NCBI GenBank assembly: GCA_028829895.1
Contig: CM054178.1
Location: 91,545,058-91,609,057, forward strand
Length of the DNA stretch: 64,000 nt
Origin: Sinotaia quadrata
Taxonomy: Eukaryota; Mollusca; Gastropoda; Architaenioglossa; Viviparidae
Direction: 5' to 3'
Below the pieces are notes generated by a model. It was not told the origin of the DNA, made no database searches, and saw nothing but the letters and a program-made list of their open reading frames with translations. This document shows, in pieces, positions 1 through 12,896 of this stretch; the stretch's first letter is position 1; every line of letters starts with the position of its first letter. The translations under genes and the position numbers were made by a program.

Positions 1-1176
1 ATACCTACATATATATGCACAAAATGCATATCGAACAGTTATTGCACAGGAAGCATGTATAGATAGATTTTATTATTTTATTGATTTTGGGATGTCAGCT
101 ACTTCAAATAAAAATTAAAGGTGTTTTATATCTAACCAATATATATATATAAATTACACGACTTTTCATTCACGACTGTAATATTCGCTTTTGTTACTGC
201 GTTCCAAATAATGGTTGACATAGGTCATAAAACAATTCCATACAAATATTGTGACATTTTAGACTTTGACTCAGCATTATGAATCATGATCAGTACGCAC
301 CCATTCAATATATAAATAGCAGGCTTTTGAGAAAAAAGATTTACATTTGCCAATAGTTGAAAATATGATTTTAATAATTTCTCTTGGTCTCTCTTTCTGT
401 GTGTGTGTGTGTGTGTGCTTATGACGACACATTTCACTGGTGGGCAACGCAGGCGTCAGAAACTGTCGCAAAAACAGCGATGATCGGAAAAACCGTTAGA
501 CCTAACCTACATACATGAAGGTCGGTTCACAGAACGACGACAGAAACGTCACATGAGGAAGCGGTAACAGTAACGCAAAAATCCCACGTAAAGAATTGTG
601 TCCACAAATGGTCATGACTGATATAAGTGAGTAGAATCAGATTGAAAACTTTGTAGTAACTTTATTGACCTCAGCGCCCTTAGGTTATTAAAAATATCTT
701 GACTTTGTAAGAAACTTTACTATATATAAGTATATGCATTTTGAACATTTGAAACGTCTGAACTTTTAATGTTTAGCTCAATCATGAGTCTGATAATTAA
801 TTGATGTCATTGCCAGACTAGTTATTACTAGCGGGAGGACCGCTGATAAGTGAAATTAATATTTTCATCATTCATCATTTGTCACCTCCCCCCCCCCCCC
901 CCCCCATCGAGTATAAGTCGTGAATGATTTGTGTGATTGATCTAACGACCACATGAAAGAGAACGCCCCATGGTTAATAAAACTAAATCATATCTGTTTC
1001 AGAACTTGTTGCTATTGTTTTGAAAGAGCGAAAGCGGAATTTTGTTTTGTCCTATCTTGTCGCGTTTGTCCGTCTAGTACTGTCTAACATTGTCCACATA
1101 ATATTCACCACCATTTCCACTCGCATTCTTACAAGCAAACGCGTCAGCAAACGTTCCCTTGCATACAGAATAAAAC
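1..1176. other. Left-edge non-coding sequence
   Basis: AT-rich sequence with only short, repeat-driven open frames and no exon with convincing splice sites. It contains a GT dinucleotide run at about 399-417 and an 18-base C run at 888-905. No gene is supported. Confidence 0.6.
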
Positions 1177-1517
1177 TAGGCCTACATGCAAACATAACTC
1201 CACATATACGCACAAAGTAGGCCTACATGCATACATAACTCCACACATACGCACAAAGTAGGCCTACATGCATACATAACTCCACACATACGCACAAAGT
1301 AGGCCTACATGCATACATAACTTCACACATACGCACAAAGTAGGCCTACATGCATACATAACTCCACACATACGCACAAAGTAGGCCTACATGCATACAT
1401 AACTCCACACATACGCACAAACTAGGCCTACATGCATACATAACTCCACACATACGCACAAAGTAGGCCTACATGCATACATAACTCCACACATACGCAC
1501 AAAATAGGCCTACATGC
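1177..1517. repeat. 41-bp minisatellite, about 8 copies
   Basis: Near-identical units with period 41 bp; the core 'taggcctacatgcataca' recurs at 1218, 1259 and onward. The units differ by single bases. The array decays into CA-rich sequence at its right end. Confidence 0.93.
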
Positions 1518-1590
1518 ATAAAGAAACAAACTACATCACACACAAGCACCCCCCACTCACACACACAAACTTTATGTATATAAAAGTAAG

Positions 1591-1810
1591 AACTCGATGC
1601 ACACAAACAAGTAATTGCATACTAAATAACAACTTGATGCACAAAAACAAGTAATTGCGTACTAAATAACAACTTGATGCACAAAAACAAGTAATTGCGT
1701 ACTAAATAACAACTTGATGCACAAAAACAAGTAATTGCGTACTAAATAACAACTTGATGCACAAAAACAAGTAATTGCATACTAAATAACAACTTGATGC
1801 ACACAAACAA
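1591..1810. repeat. 40-bp minisatellite, about 5.5 copies
   Basis: The unit contains 'actaaataacaacttgatgc' followed by an A-rich part. Copies differ at few positions, for example a G/A variant in 'attgcgt/attgcat'. Confidence 0.92.
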
Positions 1811-3393
1811 CCACACACATTGTCATGACAGGAGTTTTCGTTTCCGAATTGAAGTAAGATAAATTAAAGTAGTCAGTGTGAATGTGTCCTTATTCGGAAG
1901 TGCAGATTTCCGGGAGAGAGAAGCGGAGAGGGATGGAGGTTGTAGTGCTTTTGTGTGGGCATAAAACAAAACATCTGGTACAGGAGAGAATATAGCCTGA
2001 GAACCTTGTACTAAGCGGTCAAATGAACTGTGTAGGCGTGATTAAAATTATATATATTTAAAGAGGGATGAGTGGGTGTGTAAATTGTGTAAATACCTTT
2101 GGTGCTATTAACCATTACAAGACTAAGAAGAAGGGTAGTGTCCCTCTACAGCTAGGAGAAAACCGTGATTAGAAGACCCCTTTTGAAGGTAAATGAGTGA
2201 CTGTGTGAATGCAAGTAGAATTAAATAATATATTGCATTTTTGTAGTAATGAAATGACGAATTGCAGTCAGAGATCGGTAAATGTGAATAGGGTAAGTAC
2301 TTTTAGTTCTGAAGAAAGGGCTAAGGGCTGGTCAAACTGATATATTCCAGGGACTTGATGTACAAGTGTGGTTTGATGCTTGCAGTCGAAAGACATTGAC
2401 AGATGCCATCTGTGGGCGTGGCTAAAACTTCAAATGAACGACACTCGAAAGTTGAGTCATATGAAATGAGGAGTTGTGGCCCTTGTCTTCCTAGAATCTT
2501 CCTTTAGGAAAAGAAACTGGTTGTGAACAATTCCATTAAAGTGGAATTAAAACAATCCATCATTGAAGACAAACTATAGTGATCACTGAGAAACCTGTGT
2601 TAATAATTAATCTTATGCTGTTTTATAATTTCTTTTTTTTAATTAAAGGTTTATTGTTAATTATGTACAATTCTTAGGGTCTTATTTAATGTAGCTGTTA
2701 ATATAAGTGTAAATCCATGTCATAATTAGTGTAGTATCTCTCGTAAGTTCGCATCATTGTTGTATATTGTTATAAATTTCTTCTTTATGCAGTCATTCTG
2801 CTGGGGGCTGACGAGTCAAATAAATAAATCAGGCCGTTGCCCAATAATCAATAAGTCTAATTGTTTGCATCGGCACTCGTAGGTGGGCTAGTGTGCAGGC
2901 AGGATTTGATTTGATCTAATCGCATAACGCCATAAGTACGAGTCAACCCAAGCTGTATTCGACATGCATATATAACAACTCCAGACACGCAAACTGCTGC
3001 ACACATAACACTCCATACTCACCCAATCTACGCGCTTACATAACAACACCAGAGACATAAGCTACATGTACACATTGACAATTCCAAACATGAATGCATA
3101 GCTATATACACACATAAACTACATGCATACGTAAATACTCTATTTGTGTATGCAAAATACATTTATACATAACTCCATGGACTTAAGAAAGCTACACTCA
3201 TATACACATACTTTCACTCTCTGCTCTACAGAGATTCAGCATGCTGTGTGCCATGCAATAACATGATCATGAATATATTTATTGAAATTTCATGTACAAC
3301 TTTTTGGAGAAGGAAAAATAGTGAGCCCTTTCTATTTGAAAGGCCCACGAGCAATGCAGGAGCAGTAATTACACCACTGATCTGTAATCATAT
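1811..3393. other. Non-coding interval
   Basis: Mostly single-copy sequence, with scattered degenerate 'acatgcatacataa' motifs after about 2950 that resemble the arrays to the right. No long ORF or exon-like segment with matching splice sites was found on either strand. Confidence 0.5.
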
Positions 3394-3905
3394 ACACATT
3401 ACATGTATACATAAGTAGCAACTCCATACGCACTAACTACATGTATACATAAGAAGCAACTCCATACGCACAAACTACATGTATACATAAGTAACGACTC
3501 CATTCACACAAACTACATGTATGTGTAAATAACAGCTCCATACACACACATTACATGTATACATAAGTAGCAACTCCATACACACAAACTACATGTATGT
3601 GTAAATAACAGCTCCATACACACAAATTACATGTATACATAAGTAGCAACTCCATACACACAAACTACATGTATGTGTAAATAATAGCTCCATACACACA
3701 CATTACATGTATACATAAGTAGCAACTCCATACACACAAACTATTTGTATGTGTAAATAACAGCTCCATACACACACATTACATGTATACATAAGGAGCA
3801 ACTCCATACACACAAACTATTTGTATGTGTAAATAACAGCTCCATACACACAAATTACATGTATACATAAGTAGCAACTCCATACACACAAACTACATGT
3901 ATATT
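3394..3905. repeat. Two-module minisatellite, about 77-bp higher-order unit
   Basis: Two related modules alternate, one with 'catacataagtagcaactcc' and one with 'gtgtaaataacagctcc'. Both are joined by 'catacacaca' and 'tacatgtat'. The alternation gives a higher-order period of roughly two basic units. Confidence 0.85.
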
Positions 3906-3927
3906 TCAATAAAAATGTAATACACAT

Positions 3928-4560
3928 TGTGGCAGAGTAATTTTGCCTCTTCCTATTTTAAAATTTAATTGTCATATAAATTGTTAAATTGTCAAAGTAA
4001 CCTGACCCTTGAGCACTCCTTATTTTTGAAAATGTCAGACTTGAAGTAAACACTAGAGTTGAGAATATCCTAGAAATTGCTGATGTAATGCAAACCATCC
4101 CAAGTGGGTGAATAGTTTTTATTATCCAATGGTTAAGATTTACATGTGCATGGAGCTGTTATCTACACATACATGTAGCATTGTATTTATCATATGCATG
4201 TTTGATTGTTGATTAATAAATTTATTGACCTTCTTGTGCAACGTTATGTAGGAGAAGAAAGTGGATGGAAGTGGTGGTTCGCTAAATATAAATTAAAGAT
4301 GGATTTGTTTTCTTCTTTAGTAAGAAAATTTTCCACCTATGGAAAGATTGTGTGACCGTAAATGTTTATATTTAATGTTGTGGAAGAGAGAAAATATTTA
4401 TAGCGCCCGCATATCGGCCAAGTGAGAGAGATGAGTGATGTCAGTTGGAGGATCATTAATAAACTAAATTAAGATTATCATCACTGGTAATTAGTTTAGG
4501 ATGCTTAATTAATTAATAATACTCATATCCATTAACTAAGTGAGGTTGGCGTCACATACA
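3928..4560 (+). mobile_element. LTR-retrotransposon-like remnant, internally deleted
   Basis: It starts with TGTGGCA, as do the related copies at 14640 and 50818, and shares their 'gaagtaaac' and 'gctgatgtaatgcaaacc' stretches. It then jumps to a part shared with 24690 and 51855: 'aataaatttattgacc', a GGTTCGCTAAATA block and 'ggaggatcattaataaa'. The TG start, AATAAA and a GGGGGCTCG-like block after it suggest an LTR followed by leader sequence. No coding capacity remains. Family assignment is inference. Confidence 0.5.
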
Positions 4561-6060
4561 CACACTAAATATATGCATAAATAACAACTCCATACACACA
4601 ATCTACATGTATATATAACTAACTCCATACACACAATCTACATGTATATATAAATAACTCATTACACACAATCTACATGTATATATAAATAACTCCATAC
4701 ACACAATCTACATGTATATATAAATAACTCCATACACACAATCTACATGTATATATAAATAACTCCATACACATATTTCATGTGTATATAATAATAATTC
4801 CATTCACACAAACTACACATATACACAGGTAACAATAACATACACACAATTTACATGTAAACACAAGTAACAATAACATACACACAATTTACATGTAACA
4901 CAAGTAACAATAACATACACACAAGTGACATGTTTACATAAGTAACAATCTCATACATGCAACCTATATATATATGTATACATAATAATAATTCTATAAA
5001 CTCAAACCACATGTATACACGAATAACAATCCTTTACACACAAACTACATGTATACATGAGTAACAATTTCATACACAAACTACATGTATACATGAGTAA
5101 TAATTTCATACACAAACTACATGTATACATGAGTAATAATTTCATACACACAAACTGATATGTATACATAAGTAATAATTTCATACACACAAATTGATGT
5201 GTATACATAAGTAATAATTTCATACAAACTGATGTGAATACATAAGTAACAATTTGATACACACAAAGTGATGTGTATACATAAGCAACAATTTCATACA
5301 CACAAACTACATATAAACTGATGTGCATACATAAATAACAATTTCATACACACTTACTATATGTATAGAAAAGTAACAATTTCATACACCCCAAACTACA
5401 TGTATACATAAGTAGCAATTACATACACACTACATGTATACATAAGTAGCAATTTCATACACACTACATGTATACATAAGTAACAATTTCATACACACTA
5501 CATGTATAGAAAAGTAACAATTTCATACACCCCCAAACTACATGTATACATAAGTAACAATTTCATACACACTACATGTATAGAAAAGTAACAATTTCAT
5601 ACACACTTACTACATGTATAGAAAAGTAACAATTTCATACACCCCCAAACTACATGTATAGAAAAGTAACAATTTCATACACACAAATTACATATACACA
5701 TATATGAGAATTTCATATGCACAAATTATACATGTATGTAATAACAATTCCTTAAGTATAGAGAAGTAACAAACCCATACACATGATATATATGTATACA
5801 TGCATAACAATTTCATACACACAAAGTGATGTATATACATAAATAACAATTTGGTACACATTAACTACAAATAACAATTCCATACACATAAACAACATGT
5901 GTAGGCTGCATAAATAATTTCTTAGACACTAACTATATGTATACATAAATAATCCCATAGACACTAACCATATGTATACATAAATAATTCCATATAACTA
6001 CATGAACAATAAAACATCTACTTTATGTATACATAATAGCAATTCTATACACTCTATTTA
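4561..6060. repeat. Degenerate 35-40-bp minisatellite, about 1.5 kb
   Basis: Recurring 'tacatgtatacataagtaac' and 'atttcatacacac' modules with variable spacing. It is the same motif family as the array at 3394-3905 but much more diverged. A 108-codon minus-strand open frame at 5002-5328 only translates the repeat and is not a gene. Confidence 0.85.
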
Positions 6061-6429
6061 TATACGCGCCTAAATACGCACGTTAAAACCAGTGTCAATT
6101 ACGACTTGTAATAGGACTTGTTAGTGCGCGAGCGAGCGAGCGACATCGCTATGAGGGTTCTTTAGCAGGTCTGTGTTCAAGGACGACTAGTGGCATCAAA
6201 AGGTCACACTGTTAACTGTTTTCCTTCTGTACTTTCTCCCTCTGATTGTGATGATTATTAGGATCTAATGAACTGTTACTGTTATTTTAACTTCCTTATT
6301 TCATGACAAGGGACTGGGACAGTACTCTTAGTAGTTAGTATAGGTGTCCTATCAACTGTATTCCTTCATCAATGTTTTCTTCGTGGTTATTTTATTAATA
6401 AACCTATTGTTATTTACTATCACTACTTC
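6061..6429. other. Non-coding interval
   Basis: Single-copy sequence with a short 'gcgagcgagcgag' run near 6130. No gene signal seen. Confidence 0.4.
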
Positions 6430-6890
6430 TTGCGCATGTTATATAATTTATGTCTGGAGTATAGTGGATGGATGGGGGCTCGTTAATTAAATTAAAGACG
6501 GATCAAGTTTCTCCTTTGGCAAGAAGTTCCACTTGCGAGAAATGATAATTATGTGTCTGAAGATGAAAATAGAGTTCTGAAGACGCCAGTGGATCCACCA
6601 AGTGGCAATGAGAGATACAGCATCACATTGTGTCTAGCAGAAAATAATATACCATTAACTATTATGAGATGTCCAAAAACTCTCAAGATAAATCGCACCA
6701 ATGTCTTAAACAACCAAAAGATCATCCAGCAACCCACCGTCCAGATTTTAATGACCAGGTAATAGCGTTGCTGCATTATTGTCTTGCTGGTGTGGGTTAT
6801 AAAAAGAAATGTTTTGAATTGTTGTTCCGTCCTGGAACCGCTTGAATCTATTCCCATTTTGTCACCAAGTGGAATTCGCCTAGAATTCCC
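6430..6890 (+). mobile_element. LTR-leader-like remnant with a short open frame
   Basis: The stretch around 6460-6545 (GGATGGGGGCTCG, 'attaaagacgga', 'aagaagttccac') matches the leader block of the copies near 24710 and 51870. It runs into an open frame on the plus strand at about 6553-6762 ending 'ILMTR'. The frame may be a decayed element ORF, but no domain is recognisable in it. Confidence 0.4.
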
Positions 6891-6929
6891 AGAAGAGGTT
6901 TACAAGAGGAGAATTCCGTAACTTCTTGT

Positions 6930-7110
6930 GTAAAATCTGTTTTATTATCATTTGTGTAGTCTGTTTTATTGTCCTTGTGTGTAGTCTGTTTTATTGTCCT
7001 TGTGTGTAGTCTGTTTTATTGTCCTTGTGTGTAGTCTGTTTTATTGTCTTTGTGTATAGTCCATTTTATTGTCCTTGTGTGTAGTCCTTGTGTGTAGTCT
7101 TTGTTATATA
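6930..7110. repeat. 25-bp minisatellite, about 6 copies
   Basis: Tandem 'tctgttttattgtccttg' plus 'tgtgtag', with single-base variants and a shortened last unit. Confidence 0.9.
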
Positions 7111-7615
7111 TATTAATTAATTACATCAATTCTGTGTTCGTTTTATTTCTATAATATTCATTTTGTTTACATCATCGTTTTCTATAATATTTGTATCAAC
7201 TGAATTCTGAATGTTGCTACATTGTAATAATTGAAATTCTGTGTGGATGCTCTGTAAGTTTAGTGAACTTTTCGTCATCTATTTCACTTGATTTTTTAAT
7301 TGATTTTCACTCAAGAAAGATTAGGATTGATTTTATATTTGAAAATTGTTCTAGTTTGAGTTGTGCAATCTTAAATTCACTGATTGAGTGAGATTGTAAT
7401 TTTATAATTCTGTATGAATTTGCTGATATTTGTGACTTAAGTGACCAAGACTAGTGACATATGTTTGTAAATTAATTATTCCTTCTGATGTTATATTTCT
7501 GTAAATAAGTTGTTTATTACTGGTGATATATTTTTGTAAATAAATTGTTATTCGTTATTTCTCTCTAAAAGAACATTTTGGGGAACGGTAGCACACAGAG
7601 TCCAAGGGTGGCTGC

Positions 7616-7717
7616 GAAAAAACATCCAGTAAAATCCAGCAGTATATTCCTGATGTTCTTCACTGGGAAAAAACATCCAGTAAAATCCAGCAGTATATTC
7701 CTGATGTTCTTCATTGG
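7616..7717. repeat. 51-bp tandem duplication
   Basis: Two almost identical copies that contain 'catccagtaaaatccagcag'. The second copy starts 51 bp after the first. Confidence 0.9.
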
Positions 7718-7762
7718 GACCTAGTTTAGGAGCCGGTATCTTACATCGATCTTTGATTAAAA

Positions 7763-7778
7763 GATATCAATTGATATC
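7763..7778. repeat. Perfect 16-bp palindrome in an ATATC-rich patch
   Basis: GATATCAATTGATATC is its own reverse complement. Several further GATATC and GATATTGA half-sites lie within 40 bp. It lies about 120 bp left of the large satellite. No function is inferred. Confidence 0.7.
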
Positions 7779-7898
7779 AAGATATTGATTATCAGATATC
7801 AATCCGGTAGCACCATTATTTGTAATGTATATAACGGGCTTGTCTGAGATTTGACACTTTGAGAGTTAATTATTAATTACTCTTATTAATTGCCTTGA

Positions 7899-9831
7899 AT
7901 AATTATCCAAAATGTTAATATATAATATAGATAATTATCCAAAATGTTAATATATAATATAGATAATTATCCAAAATGTTAATATATAATATAGATAATT
8001 ATCCAAAATGTTAATATATAATATAGATAATTATCCAAAATGTTAATATATAATATAGATAATTATCCAAAATGTTAATATATAATATAGATAATTATCC
8101 AAAATTTTAATATATAATATAGATAATTATCCAAAATGTTAATATATAATATAGATAATTATCCAAAATGTTAATATATAATATAGATAATTATCCAAAA
8201 TGTTAATATATAATATAGATAATTATCCAAAATGTTAATATATAATATAGATAATTATCCAAAATGTTAATATATAATATAGATAATTATCCAAAATGTT
8301 AATATATAATATAGATAATTATACAAAATGTTAATATATAATATAGATAATTATCCAAAATGTTAATATATAATATAGATAATTATACAAAATGTTAATA
8401 TATAATATAGATAATTATACAAAATGTTAATATATAATATAGATAATTATCCAAAATGTTAATATATAATATAGATAATTATACAAAATGTTAATATATA
8501 ATATAGATAATTATACAAAATGTTAATATATAATATAGATAATTATCCAAAATGTTAATATATAATATAGATAATTATCCAAAATGTTAATATATAATAT
8601 AGATAATTATCCAAAATGTTAATATATAATATAGATAATTATCCAAAATGTTAATATATAATATAGATAATTATCCAAAATGTTAATATATAATATAGAT
8701 AATTATCCAAAATGTTAATATATAATATAGATAATTATCCAAAATGTTAATATATAATATAGATAATTATCCAAAATGTTAATATATAATATAGATAATT
8801 ATCCAAAATGTTAATATATAATATAGATAATTATACAAAATGTTAATATATAATATAGATAATTATCCAAAATGTTAATATATAATATAGATAATTATAC
8901 AAAATGTTAATATATAATATAGATAATTATACAAAATGTTAATATATAATATAGATAATTATACAAAATGTTAATATATAATATAGATAATTATACAAAA
9001 TGTTAATATATAATATAGATAATTATCCAAAATGTTAATATATAATATAGATAATTATCCAAAATGTTAATATATAATATAGATAATTATCCAAAATGTT
9101 AATATATAATATAGATAATTATACAAAATGTTAATATATAATATAGATAATTATACAAAATGTTAATATATAATATAGATAATTATCCAAAATGTTAATA
9201 TATAATATAGATAATTATCCAAAATGTTAATATATAATATAGATAATTATCCAAAATGTTAATATATAATATAGATAATTATCCAAAATGTTAATATATA
9301 ATATAGATAATTATCCAAAATGTTAATATATAATATAGATAATTATCCAAAATGTTAATATATAATATAGATAATTATACAAAATGTTAATATATAATAT
9401 AGATAATTATACAAAATGTTAATATATAATATAGATAATTATACAAAATGTTAATATATAATATAGATAATTATCCAAAATGTTAATATATAATATAGAT
9501 AATTATCCAAAATGTTAATATATAATATAGATAATTATCCAAAATGTTAATATATAATATAGATAATTATCCAAAATGTTAATATATAATATAGATAATT
9601 AAACAAAATGTTAATATATAATATAGATAATTATACAAAATGTTAATATATAATATAGATAATTATCCAAAATGTTAATATATAATATAGATAATTATCC
9701 AAAATGTTAATATATAATATAGATAATTATCCAAAATGTTAATATATAATATAGATAATTATCCAAAATGTTAATATATAATATAGATAATTATACAAAA
9801 TGTTAATATATAATATAGATAATTATACAAT
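7899..9831. repeat. 32-bp AT-rich satellite array, about 60 copies
   Basis: The period is exactly 32 bp (for example 7907, 7939, 7971). The unit combines 'gataattatccaaaatg' with 'ttaatatataatata'. The main variation is one C/A site (tatCcaaaa versus tatAcaaaa). The first dozen or so units are nearly all C-type, and later units fall into blocks of C and A types. The array passes directly into the 51-bp array at 9852. Confidence 0.97.
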
Positions 9832-9851
9832 CAAGGCAAGAAGACCGTCAC

Positions 9852-10400
9852 ACTGCGTAATTCTGACAACTGGCGTTTATATTTATGAGACTGGCGTTCG
9901 GTATTTTGTAATTCTGACAACTGGCGTTTATATTTATGAGACTGGCGTTCGGTATTTTGTAATTCTGACAACTGGCGTTTATATTTATGAGACTGGCGTT
10001 CGGTATTTTGTAATTCTGACAACTGGCGTTTATATTTATGAGACTGGCGTTCGGTATTTTGTAATTCTGACAACTGGCGTTTATATTTATGAGACTGGCG
10101 TTAGGTATTTTGTAATTCTGACAACTGGCGTTTATATTTATGAGACTGGCGTTAGGTATTTTGTAATTCTGACAACTGGCGTTTATATTTATGAGACTGG
10201 CGTTAGGTATTTTGTAATTCTGACAACCTCAAAATATATTTATGACAATGGCGTTAGGTATTTTGTAATTCTGACAACCTCAAAATATATTTATGACAAT
10301 GGCGTTAGGTATTTTGTAATTTCAACAACCTCAAAATATATTTATGACAATGGCGTTAGGTATTTTGTAATTCTGACAAATGTTTATGAGACTGACTTTA
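9852..10400. repeat. 51-bp minisatellite, 10-11 copies, two subfamilies
   Basis: The period is 51 bp (9861, 9912 and onward). The first seven units carry 'ctggcgtttatatttatgag'; the last units carry 'cctcaaaatatatttatgac'. Because 51 is a multiple of three, long frames stay open on both strands (a 17-residue peptide repeat). There are no unique coding flanks or splice sites, so I treat it as non-coding. Confidence 0.93.
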
Positions 10401-10859
10401 GGATTTTGTAAATCTGACAGACCTCGACGTATATATACGAGATTGATGTTTTATAATTAAAAATATGTATTAAGTTTTATGTTTGGTAAATAGAGTCTGT
10501 ATATATATGAGATTAGTGTTTTATATTAAAATATGTAATAAGTTTTATGTTATGGTAAATAGAACTCTGTAAAAATTTTATTCATAGCCAATTTGAATTA
10601 CTACTGAAACACCTCAATGGTGTTACTATGTAAGACTGGTGTATTGACTGCTATCTCTGAAATATAGTTCTGCTATCCTTATTGACAGCTAGACACCAGC
10701 CTTGTTGAAATGCTCTATTACCTCATGATTCCATATTTACAAAGGAACCAAGATGAAAACTTTTATTATATCAAGATTACAAAAAATTTAAATGCATTGG
10801 ACTCAGAATGGCTTCTTCTCTGTGGAAGATTGTTTTGCGACTTAGAAAACATTTGCTGT

Positions 10860-11010
10860 CTATTTGTCACACGAGTTAGAAAATGCGTTTCTATCAAACT
10901 AGTTAGAAAACATGCTCTATATTTATCACACGAGTTAGAAAACATGCTGTGTATTCATCACACGAGTTAGAAAACATGCTGTTATTTATCACAAGAGTTA
11001 AAACGCATGT
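10860..11010. repeat. About 33-bp degenerate repeat, 4 copies
   Basis: 'cacgagttagaaaacatgct' recurs with 'tatttatcaca' spacers. Confidence 0.8.
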
Positions 11011-11605
11011 GGAATATTTATAACAATGTTTATTCATTAACAAATATTTAGTATTGTTATTATGTCCAGATGTTTATTACGACATTGAGTTAAATCTGGA
11101 GGTATGGACTGTTTTGTGGAAATTTTAATTTGTACATTTAATATCAAGATTGGAGAACGAAAGAGTGAAGCAAGTAAAAAAAAGAAGAAATGATAATAGA
11201 GAATGAATGTCATAAAACACTGAAAATCTGTCTTTTAATATCCATACATTCATACATACATTCATACTTGCTCACATAATATACACACATACATGCACAC
11301 TCGCGTACAAATGTATCCAGGCACTCGTAATATTCAGACGTATATACAGCTTACCTTCTTTACCAGATGTCTTCTGGAGTGTGGCGGGAAAGACACGAAG
11401 GCTGAAATAGATATGGTATTTATGCTTTGCTGTGTGTTTCCTCAGAGCACATTTGAAAACTTCCTTTGACTGTGTCAAGCGCGATGTTTAATACCGCCCC
11501 ACCAAGGAACAAAATTAGAAAGTTAAAATTATACAAATAAGTAGAGACTTTACAGTTGTTGACTACAAGAATGTGAATCCTGATCAACTTAGAAAGATAG
11601 AGTGT

Positions 11606-11790
11606 CCCGTACAGTACAATAATTCACACTATCTTGTACAGTACAATAATTCACACTATCTTGTACAGTACAATATTTCAGACTATCTTGTACAGTACAA
11701 TATTTCAGAGTATCTTGTACAGTACAATAATTCAGACTATCTTGTACAGTACAATAATTCAGAGTATCTTGTATAGTACAATAATTCAGT
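11606..11790. repeat. 27-bp minisatellite, about 7 copies
   Basis: Units of 'cttgtacagtacaata' plus 'attcagactat', with C/G and A/T variants between copies. Confidence 0.92.
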
Positions 11791-12112
11791 GTCAGTGCTC
11801 AGTACAATGTGCTCACATATGTAGAAGAATATATATATATATATTAGCGTTCACAGACAAAAATAATTACAGTTAAGAAATAAAAGAATCACTAAGTATT
11901 CTAAGTAATAAAACATTTCTATCTCACTTACTCTCACTCAGACAGTCTGTCTGTCTATTTATCTGTCTATCTTTCTATCTGATATACTGGTTTCCACAAA
12001 ATGGTTTCAATCCGATTAATTCTTTTTCAACCTTTGTCTTCAGCAGGCGCATTCTGAATGACAATTTCCGGTAAAAGTATGATGTGTTTTACATTCCCCA
12101 TTTCGTCTATGC

Positions 12113-12311
12113 CAGGGGTGCACAAACCGCGGTCCAAGACAGGGCTCTTTGCGGTCCCCGGAGGACTTTTGGATGTCACCATTATTACGAATGTAAAGCA
12201 CATTATTTCATTATTTGTGTTGTTTTTCTACTGAGCTAACCACGTGGCGGCCCTCCACTCACTATCAATTAGAAATTTGGCCCTTTGGCTTAAAAGGTTT
12301 GCGCATTCCTG
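12113..12311. mobile_element. hAT-type MITE, 199 bp
   Basis: The left end CAGGGGTGCACAAACC and the right end (GGTTTGCGCATTCCTG) are imperfect terminal inverted repeats. Flanking octamers GTCTATGC and GTTTATTC agree at 6 of 8 positions, consistent with an aged 8-bp target duplication, the length known for hAT elements. A second copy lies at 28163-28381 with a similar interior ('ggacttttggatgt', 'acattatttcattatttgtg'). It is too short to encode a transposase. Confidence 0.85.
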
Positions 12312-12607
12312 GTTTATTCCATACAGCAAAAGTAACTGATCATATGTGGTAATCAAACCTCCGGTTGAGAACCCCTTTCCTTGTATCCCCCCTCCCTGTA
12401 CAATTGCTTGTCAAGACTAACGTTTTCCGTTGCTGAATGTCATTATGACTTTAGGAGCTAAGTGTGATCGAGGATAACCAAACTGACTGCATGTCTAGAC
12501 AAGGAATGCTACTTCGCACTAACAGTCAACGATAAAATGTACATATTACAAATAATAATTCAGGAATAAGGAAAGAAGAAATACAAAAATTATTTAAAGC
12601 ATAAATC

Positions 12608-12613
12608 TTTATT
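12608..12613 (-). promoter_or_regulatory. Candidate poly(A) signal of the profilin gene
   Basis: AATAAA on the minus strand, about 285 nt downstream of the profilin stop codon. It is the first consensus hexamer in a plausible 3'UTR. Inference only. Confidence 0.45.
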
Positions 12614-12896
12614 TGTCCCAGGATATGTTTTTAAAAATCATTTGAATTCATAATGTATTATTTAGTACCAGTTCCAAAGTAAATCATTTGTACTATTCAC
12701 TCTGAAACCAAATATTGCTTCTCTGGCCCCCTCTCTCCATTTGCAATAGATAGATAGATAGATAGATAGATTTGTAATAAGAGAAAACAAATGTACGCTC
12801 TATGATGTGACGATGTTTGGAAAAAGTGAAGACACACACACATTACTATTATCAACACAGAATAGGCATCTGCGGATAACAAACATGCTTCACTAT

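Larger units (their letters stand above)
10412..12104. other. Non-coding interval with two short arrays
   Basis: Apart from the arrays at about 10860-11010 and 11606-11790, I see no supportable gene. An exon-like segment on the minus strand near 11354-11400 has an acceptor and a GTAAGC donor but no recognisable protein. It is followed by short TATA runs and TCTG/TCTA tetranucleotides near 11940. Confidence 0.4.

Noticed and set aside
5002..5328. 108-codon minus-strand frame rich in Cys/Met/Leu
   Set aside because: It is a translation of the degenerate CATACACACA-type array, with repeating peptides only.
7899..9831. Possible CRISPR-like array or origin of replication
   Set aside because: The units have no variable spacers; it is a simple satellite. 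AT-richness alone does not support an origin.
9800..10411. 203-codon plus-strand frame of a 17-residue repeat
   Set aside because: It is produced by a 51-bp tandem array whose period is a multiple of three. It starts inside the AT satellite and has no unique coding sequence or splice sites.
11354..11400. Exon-like segment on the minus strand
   Set aside because: An acceptor-like 'ctatttcag' and a GTAAGC donor flank about 47 nt, but no protein family or partner exon can be linked to it.
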